A DNA stretch of 64,000 nt from Saururus chinensis (taxonomy: Eukaryota > Streptophyta > Magnoliopsida > Piperales > Saururaceae), in the NCBI GenBank assembly GCA_035235625.1, contig CP141146.1, positions 18,780,501 through 18,844,500 on the forward strand, in the 5' to 3' direction. The first letter of the stretch is position 1, and every line of letters begins with the position of its first letter. A program made the translations under genes and the position numbers. The notes beneath the pieces were generated by a model, which worked only from the letters and a program-made list of their open reading frames with translations, made no database searches and was not told the origin of the DNA. Below are positions 56,754-64,000 of this stretch, in pieces.

Positions 56754-59290
56754 ATGGTAGATTATAACATGTTAATTATGATGCTTTAAGAAGATTGATT
56801 AATATGGAATATCTTCCTAAGTTTAATATTGACTCTAATCATAAATGCGAAACTTGTGTAGAATCAAAATTAACAAGGAAATCTTTCCAAAGTAATGTCA
56901 GTGATTTAAAACTTATTCAAACAAGAGGAGGTAAAAAGTATTTTATTACATTTATCGACGATTACACTTATTATTATTATGTTTACTTGCTGAGAAGTAA
57001 ATATGAGGCTATTGACATGTTTATATTATATAAAACAAAGGTTGAGAATCAACTTGGCAAAAAAATTAAAGTTCTAAGGAGTGATAGAGGTGGGGAATAT
57101 GAATCACCTTTTGGTGATTTCTGTTCACAACATGGTATAATACACCAAACTACGGCACCCTATTCACCTCAGCAAAATGAAGTTGCTAAATGGAAAAATA
57201 GAACTTTAAATGAAATGATGGATGCCATGTTAATAAGTTCTGGGTTACGCCAGAACATGTGGGGGGAAGTTTTACTTTCAGCTAATTATATTCTCAACAA
57301 AATACCTCATAAGAAAACCTTGCAGACATCATATGAATTATGGAAAGGTCGAAAGCCTTCCTACAAATTTTTAAAGGTGTGGGGGTGTTTGGCAAAAGTG
57401 GCGGTCCCTAATCCCAAGAGGATTAAAATTGGACCAAAGACCATTGATTGTGTATTCATTAGTTATGCTAATAATAGCAGTGCATATCGCTTTCTTATTC
57501 ATAAATCAGATATTCTTGATATAAATGTTAATATTGCGATTAAATCAAAGAATACTTTATTTTTTGAACATATTTTCCCGTGAAATTCTACATAAAAGGA
57601 AAGTTCTCTTAAAAGAACATTGGATGTTGAAAAGGACAATAGTAAAGACCAAGAAGGAGAGGATGATGAACCTAAACGTAACAAATGTGCTAGAACATCA
57701 AAATTCTTTGGTCCAGACTTTCTAACTTATTTGTTAAAAAATGAGCCTCAAAGCTTTAAGGAAGCAATGTCATCTCCTGAAGTAGAATATTAGAAGGAGG
57801 TAGTAAATAGTGAAATTGAATCAATTATGCAAAATCATACTTGGGAGTTGGTGGACCTACCACTAGGGAGTAAACCTCTTGGATATAAGTGAATATGTAA
57901 GAGGAAGATGAAGGCTGATCGATTAATTGACAAATATAAAGCTAGACTTGTTATCAAATGATACAAGCAAAAGGAAGGTAAAGATTATTTTGACACATAT
58001 TCACTAGTCACAAAGATAACATCAATTAGGATGTTAATCGTTATTGCTGCTTTGTATAATCTTGAAATACATTAAATGGATGTCAAAACCACAGTCTTGA
58101 ATAGTAACTTGAATGAGGAAATATATATGCAACAACCTGAAAGGTGTGTTATCCCGAGTCAAGAAAATAAAGTGTACAGACTTGTTAAATCTCTCTATGG
58201 GCTTAAACAAGCAGCTAAACAATGATATAAAATTTTTGACAAAATGATGATGTCAAATAAATTCAAAATCAATGAATGTGACAAATGTGTTTATGTCAAA
58301 CAAAAACCTGATGGCTATGTTATTGTATGCCTATATGTGGATGATATGCTCATTATTAGAAGCAGTGATGATATTTTTAAAGCTACTAAGAAGATGTTGA
58401 ACAAACAATTTGACATGAAGGATATGGGTGTCGTAAATGTCATATTAGGGATGAAAATCACTAGAACATCTGATGGATATGTATTATCTCAATCTCATTA
58501 TATTGAGAAAATCCTAGAGAAATTCAATAAGAATGATAACCGTCTAGCGAGAACACCTGTGGATATGACATTGTACTTAAGCAAAAACACGGATGAGAGC
58601 ATATCACAACTTCAATATTCCCAAATTATTGGAAGTCTTAATTACATCATGAATTGTATATGACCAGACATAGCATACTCAATGAGTAAACTAAGTAGAT
58701 TCAATAGCAACCCAAGGGGCAAACCACTAGAAGCCTGTAGTCAGGGTTCTTAGATATCTAAGATATATGTTGAACTATGAGCTTTATTATACTAGATATC
58801 CCGCAGTACTATAGGGTTACTATGATGTAAATTATTGGATATCTGATACAAAAGACTCAAAATCCACAAGTGGATATGTCTTTAGTCTTGGAGGTGCAGC
58901 AGTGTTTTGGAAATCTTCTAAACAAACGTGCATAGCAAGATCCACAATAGAATCTGAATTCATTGCACTTGATAGAGCAGACAAAGAAGCTGAGTGGCTT
59001 CGTAATTTTTTAGAGGATATTCCAATTGGGGGAAACCTGTTCCACTTATATTCATCCATTGTGATAGTCAATCGGCTATAGGAAGAGCGCAAAGTAACTT
59101 GTATAATGGTAAGTCTCGACATATACGTTAGAGGCACAATACCATAAAATAATTGCTCTCTAGTGGAATAATTTTCATTGAGTATATTAGGTCAAAAGAA
59201 AATATTGCGGATCCACTTACTAAGGGTTTGATCAAAGAACAAGTGAGCAGTTCATCGAGGGGAATGGGCTTGAAGCCTATACATTAAGAG
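56754..59290 (+). pseudogene. copia pol: integrase, reverse transcriptase, RNase H
   Basis: GAG-pre-integrase end (HGRL...LRRLINMEYLPKFN) leads into an open integrase segment (56795-57583) with the first Asp in TFIDDYTYYYYVY and the second in SDRGGEYES. The region of the third acidic residue reads QQNEVAKWKNRTL in place of the usual QNGVAERKNRTL, so the catalytic Glu is replaced by Lys. RT follows in broken frames: KARLVIK, MDVKT, VYRLVKSLYGLKQA, and VCLYVDDMLI in 58244-58663. RNase H remains ([26 protein letters not shown]) lie near 58850-58970. Many stops; inactive. Confidence 0.9.
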
Positions 59291-59873
59291 TCACCATAAT
59301 GACAACCCAACCTAGTTGACTAGAGATCCCAAGATTTAGGTTCAAAGGGACAACCGAATTGTGGGGGATTCAAGGGGAATCACTATTGAGATAAAATCTC
59401 ATCCTCATTCCTATGATGAGATAGTGATGTCTGCAAAGTGAATTAGGATAAGCTTTGCTTTTAATGGTTCTCATAGCTTGAACTAATTCGAGTGGGGTAT
59501 TGCAGGATACTCCTAATGAAAATCACCTATATGAGTGTGAAGGGGCCACTTCTATGAGGATTTTAAGGCTAAATCTTCTAGAACAATCATGAAAACCAGG
59601 TTTGTTTAGGGCCGAAATGAACACAATCATGAGAACTACAGTGTGTCTGAGAAGTGATTGTGTGAATTCTATTGTTTTGGTTTACACAAATGGTCGAACA
59701 GTTCAAGACATCACATTCACTGATTAGCTAGTAAACCCGATAGTTTTCATAAGGGAAGGTTCAAAGCTAAAAGCTACCTTTCCCCCATGCATGATCTTTT
59801 CAATATTTGCTTTTACGGTTTATCTGCATTGTTTTGCATAGTTATCCAACCAATTCTCATTCATGTAGGGGAT
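59291..59873. other. copia 3' untranslated region
   Basis: Non-coding between pol and the 3' LTR. A polypurine-like GTAGGGGA immediately precedes the LTR (59866-59873); another purine run, GGGGGATTCAAGGGGAA, is near 59363. No gene. Confidence 0.6.
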
Positions 59874-60662
59874 TGTTAGAAGTGAGCATTATATTTAATG
59901 GGTTAAACCCATATCGTTAAGGTGGGTATAATATTTACATGGGTTAAGCCCATAATATTTAAGTGGGTCAAGCCTACATGGTAGAGAGCCCAAGCCCACT
60001 TTGTGTTGAATGAGAATCACACATGTGAATTTGTTGAATAAGTGAATAGTCCCACATCGCCTAAAAGAAGGTGATGATGTCAGTATATAAGGCATTAGTT
60101 TGGCCTTTCAAGTTAGGCCCTTGGGCCAACCCACTTTTGTGGGGGAGAGAGATGTTGGACCCATGCACCTAGGTGGGCTAACCCATGTGTGCGCGCCGCC
60201 ATCGCCGCTGTCTGTCTGGCTCGGTTCGGTTCGCACTCATAGCCGAGTTGGGTTGGGTCAGGTTGGGTTAACAAGATAATATTTTTTAGACAAATTCATT
60301 TTTTACCAAAGAATGTGTCCGTTAACGGATGGACGCATCCGTTTGAATGGGAAATGGTGTTTCAACGGGATTTCCTATAAAATCATTAAAAATAATTTCT
60401 GAAAAAAAAATCCTACATTAGATTTCCGTCCTTTTCCGTTTCTGTGAGAGCATACATACTGTGGTTCACTACATGTATGTGTTGGAGGTGCTCATACAAT
60501 ACGTGGTTGATCATCTTATCATAGGAGGCAGACGCCCAAGAATCCTAAGTACCGTTAAGGAGGACAAATTTTGTTTTAAGGACAGAACGACTTACTTGAT
60601 TCGATCATAATCATTCTAGTAAGATTTCTCATCACAAACTTTGTAAATGTACGAAAATAACA
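59874..60662 (+). repeat. 3' LTR of copia element
   Basis: Starts TGTTAGAAGTGAG, has CCCATATCG and a TATATAAGGC motif near 60085, and ends AAAATAACA. It is 789 bp against 635 bp for the 5' LTR; it retains segments near 60047-60080 and 60210-60420 that the 5' LTR has lost. Confidence 0.9.
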
Positions 60663-60667
60663 ATAAG

Positions 60668-61223
60668 CGGTGGAGGCAACTCAGATCTGATGACCTCCAT
60701 GATAGCTACGCTTTCACTTCACTTCTTCTTCTACCATCATAGGCTCTAAATCTCACAAGTTATGCTAATTATGACTAATAGCAATGCATGTCATATAGTT
60801 GATTACACCATAGCAATGCACATCATATAATTGACTATAAAGATGCATATTGTATAATCGACTATGCCATAATAATGTATTTCGTATAGACGAATATCGA
60901 TTACTAATGCAAGTAGAAATTGTGAAAAACACACTATAAATCTAGCTACAAGTGTTGGGACCTTCTTCACTAACATGTCTCTTTCACACAAGAAAACAAT
61001 GGGGAGGGAAGTAGCAAGAGAGAGAAAATAGTCTCTTCTTCTCAAAATATAAAAATAGCAAAAGCATGTCCTTCTCATAATGGCGACAATATAAAGACTA
61101 TGCCCTAGTGGCAATTATGTAAATAATTACAAATAAAACTTCCTTCCACTACTTAAATTAGCCAATAGAAATCAAACCCAACATATGTGAAAGTCTAATA
61201 AATTATAAAACAACTTCATTCTA
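60668..61223. other. Flank between copia and MITE, no gene
   Basis: Continues the Y sequence interrupted at 54575. Bases about 60830-61205 have no counterpart in Y1, where the sequence jumps at about 38295. No coding signal; the 103-codon minus frame has no recognisable domain. Confidence 0.5.
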
Positions 61224-61381
61224 AGGCCCCATTTGGGAGGCGCATCAGGTGGGGAAAACGTTTTCCCCACCAACTCTCATTTTCAAGAAAGTTGAAGGGG
61301 AAAGCAATTTTTCCTTCTTAATGTGACATTTTGCACTCAAGAGGGAAAAATACTATCCCCTCCAAAACGCCTCCCAGGGCC
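61224..61381. mobile_element. MITE-like foldback beside synthase pseudogene (Y2)
   Basis: AGGCCCCATTTGGGAGGCG...CGCCTCCCAGGGCCT. Counterpart of 38321-38471. Confidence 0.5.
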
Positions 61382-61589
61382 TAAGACTCTTAAAGTCGTG
61401 GTGTGCCTAATTTATTATACAGCTTGGGCTTGTGGGCTTAGAAGTTGTTGGGCTTCTTTGCTCCTGTTGAGATAATTGACATTTGGGTATAAGCCTCATT
61501 GGGCCTACATCATTCTCCCAAGCAAGAGAAAACTTGACTAGCAAGGATTTGATGACTCACACCCAATGTTAACTCTTTCAAACCTCTCA

Positions 61590-62858
61590 TTTAAGATCAA
61601 TCAGCATTTGCTTTTCACATTCAAGAGCAATCATCACTTTTAAATTCTAAACCTGAATATGATGCTGAGTGGTCTCAACATAGAGAAACAAGCTACTATG
61701 GAAACTCCATTCGACTTCTTGAGCAACTCATTAGAGGGCATATATTGACAGATCCTACAGTCGTCAACTACCAAGTATAAGAAATGTCCTTTATCTATAT
61801 TGTTAATCCAGTATACAGATTTTCTAATTTGAAAGTCATGAAAATCAAATGTACCCTCTACCAATTGTTTTCAAGTCCTGGCAATTTGGCATGATGCGGG
61901 AATTTGAGTGCAAGAGCCACCCCTTGGAAAGTTCCCTTTGACCATGTTTTTTTAAATGAAAGCTAGTCTTTGATACTTCATGGAGGGTCCATGACTTGAA
62001 GTTCCAAAAAACCACTTCAATGGGCAAAGCCATAATATGTGAGGCCCGATATAACTCTAGAATTGCATGCATATCAGTAGCATGTCCTTCCAGTAACATG
62101 AAGTGATTATCTCTTCTCAAGTCTAAACTCATGTTGTTAGGCACATCATAATGATTGACTTTAGAGAACCCAAATATTCAAGTATATGGTATAGTGAATC
62201 ATGCTTAGAGGAACCCAAATATTCAAGTATATGGCATAGTGAATCATGCTTGGAAAAATAATAGCAAACCCAACAGGAGGAAACGGCTTCTCATCAGTAA
62301 TCAACCTACTATGAAACACAATTTAGTCAACTCCCATTTTTATGTGTCCTTCACCTACTGTCCACGTATTTAGTGCAATAACGTAATCCGAAGGACAAGA
62401 TAGAAAAACTTTTAGTAGTTCAGGATGGTAATGGGATAGCGAGGGGCCGTTAACGGGCGTATCCTACAATAGCCAATTTAAGCACCTAGGGAAACAAACA
62501 AACTGAACGCAATTTAGAAATGGACCAGGACTAACCAAGCAGTATCGTAGGAAAAAAATGAAAGCTGAAGCTTACTAAAATCTTTTATGCATGGGTCCTT
62601 CAGCTGTTGAGTGGTTGGAATGCGGTTCTTCAGTCTTACTGTTACTTGTAACTCCCAACCAACAACTTGATCAACAAAAAATAGAAGTGATAGAGATGTC
62701 ATTGGCGGTAGAAGATGATGAAGCCTTTTTAAATCAATCGTATATGCACTAGAAAGTGAAGAGTTACTGCTTTCAGATTTGTCACCCAACAGTACTACTG
62801 GACATGCAAATTCCTTCATGATTGTCTGCAATTGCACTTTGAAGCTGGTTCGTAACAA
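61590..62858 (-). pseudogene. ent-kaurene-synthase-like diterpene synthase pseudogene (Y2)
   Basis: Same broken gene as 38680-39920. Here the N-terminal motif reads SFFSYDTAWLVLV (near 62530), closer to the functional SxYDTAW form. Downstream lie the LNWLL-stop and GVD-stop blocks, the LLEGHATDMHAILELYRAS helix (in 61845-62144) and SVYWINNIDKGHFLYLVVDD followed by CRICQ (in 61640-61864). The last block aligns with the kaurene synthase segment that runs into the FCQSIHREE-type motif. Y2 keeps about 30 bp near 62104-62135 (VPNNMSLDLRRDN) that Y1 has lost. The class I catalytic domain is missing, so it is inactive. Confidence 0.85.
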
Positions 62859-62894
62859 ATCTGGAGAAGAGATTTCATGAGTTTCACTTCCAAG

Positions 62895-64000
62895 TAGGGT
62901 GTAAATGGGTCAGACCGGCCCCATGGCTGCTACAGTAATTACTCGGCCTGGCCAGTAAATATCCTCCATCCCCGTCATTTGAGTAGCCTTCTTGATCAAT
63001 CAATCTGAAGACCAATCCATAAAAAATGTTATTAGAGGGGACATTTTACAAATTGATCGACAGCACGATGGACGTGTTCTTAAAAAATTTATAGCCATTG
63101 GGCAGTGCCCCAACAACAATTTTTGTTGTTTTTTTAAGCTTGATGTTGAGGGAGTAATTATAAAATTGCCACTCCCCCTCAAAAGGATAATTTTACCCCC
63201 TTCCCCTCAATATTAAAAAAATAGACATTTTGAGATTATGAGGGGTAATTTTAACATTTAAAAATCTATAAATAAGGGGGAGATTTACGGTTTTCTTCAT
63301 CCTTTCATCTACTTTTTAACTCTCTCCTCTATACGCTCAAGCTTTGAATCTATTTAATTTTTAGTTTAAATTAAAATTTAAGATTAAGCTCTTAAGTCTC
63401 TAAGAACAAGAGCTTCCTTTAAAGTTCAAGTCAAGGGACTCAAGTTTCAATTCTCAAGCTGGCTCCTTTACATGTATTATTATTCAAGCATCAAGTGGGC
63501 AAGATCAATTCAAACATCAAGCATAAAGTAAGTACTTTTATTTTATAATTTGAACTTTATGCTACGTAATTTTTACTTTAACTTTAATATGCCTCTTCTT
63601 AATTTGATATTCTTTTTTTAAAAATTGGCATCCCACTACAATGTCTCTTCCTCCTCCCACATCAATGAAAATGATGCCTTCTTCGAGTTTCCTGAAGGAG
63701 GTATTCCCAAATTGGTTGATGAAACCAATTATGAAGAATTTCCACTAATGCCTTCAATGGTTGAGTATTAAAAAAAGTGGCAAACTTTCATAGTGTGGAA
63801 TCACATAAAAAAATTAAGGTGGTTTCTCCTAATGAACCTGAAGTGAAAATTACAAAAGCCGAATGTAACACTGCAAAACACTTCTTGGTGTTAGAGGTTG
63901 GGTACTAGACATCTTACTTGACACGTTAGAGCATGTTGAGCTAAGAATGTCCTGAAGGACCCCAAACAAGCACAACTAGATGCCATGAGCTCTCCTCTAC
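62895..64000 (+). mobile_element. hAT element, 5' part (Y2, cut by window end)
   Basis: Left end TAGGGTGTAAATGGGTC at 62895; TATA box 63267-63274; GTAAGT donor near 63529; transposase start near 63644 with the FPEGGIPKLVDETNYEE frame followed by stops. Collinear with 39957-41050. The remainder lies outside the window. Confidence 0.65.

Larger units (their letters stand above)
54576..60662 (+). mobile_element. Ty1/copia LTR retrotransposon, defective
   Basis: 5' LTR 54576-55210 and 3' LTR 59874-60662, both starting TGTTAGAAGTG; the 3' LTR ends ATAACA. Target-site duplication GTAAG (54571-54575) versus ATAAG (60663-60667), one mismatch. The empty site TTGTAAGCGGTGG is preserved in Y1 (about 38108). 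Internal order: repeat-rich leader, gag start, nested CACTA-like element, integrase, RT, RNase H. Integrase before RT defines copia. The LTRs differ by several indels, so the insertion is not recent. Confidence 0.92.
46573..64000. repeat. Y block copy 2 (Y2, runs off the window)
   Basis: Collinear with 29940-42900: a 0.64-kb unit (46578-47220), subtilase gene 2, copia insertion, synthase pseudogene and hAT start. Head-to-tail order X_B-Y1-X_C-Y2 shows a tandem duplication of the whole X-Y block. Confidence 0.9.

Noticed and set aside
60803-61114. 103-codon minus-strand frame beside the copia element
   Set aside because: No recognisable domain, absent from Y1, AT-rich; most likely chance.

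Overview
The window looks like repeat-rich nuclear DNA of a flowering plant. The evidence is intron-containing SBT-type subtilase genes, ent-kaurene-synthase-like remains, Ty1/copia and Ty3/gypsy retroelement debris, solo LTRs, CACTA, hAT and MITE elements, and an endogenous plant pararetrovirus (Caulimoviridae). I cannot name the species from the sequence alone. No tRNA, rRNA, CRISPR or bacterial-type operon was seen.

Layout. A repeat block called X occurs three times: X_A (6354-10056), X_B (26330-29939) and X_C (43110-46572). X_A and X_B lie inside a larger, highly similar duplication, copy A (1-10056) and copy B (about 19800-29939). Each of these carries the end of a CACTA element, a 200-bp MITE, a solo LTR of about 3.1-3.2 kb with ACCTC target-site duplications, a 1.2-kb unresolved segment, and X with a nested 1.7-kb solo LTR flanked by GTTGT. 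X_C lacks that nested LTR and so shows the empty site; instead it holds a Ty3/gypsy pol fragment. Between copies A and B lie an unassigned 0.6 kb, a rearranged endogenous pararetrovirus (10673-17091) with a large inverted repeat, and a CACTA remnant split by a third solo LTR (18098-19782).

A second block, Y, follows X_B and X_C: Y1 is 29940 to about 42900, and Y2 is 46573 to the window end. Each Y contains, on the minus strand, a complete 11-exon SBT5-type subtilase gene (31103-37408 and 47761-53809, both 762 codons by my splice model). Next comes a broken ent-kaurene-synthase-like gene on the minus strand, then a broken hAT transposase on the plus strand. Y2 is longer, chiefly because a 6.1-kb copia element (54576-60662) inserted after the duplication; Y1 keeps the empty site. 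That copia element is itself decayed, and a CACTA-like element replaces much of its gag and protease part.

The only genes that look functional are the two subtilases, predicted to be secreted serine proteases. Everything else I can identify is transposon, viral or pseudogene material. The window is most useful as a readable history of nested insertions and block duplications, in which duplicated copies supply empty sites for dating each other. I found no convincing new multi-gene system. The most unusual structures are the pararetroviral inverted repeat, the array of roughly 31-bp repeats in the copia leader, and a probable GC-AG intron conserved in both subtilases.
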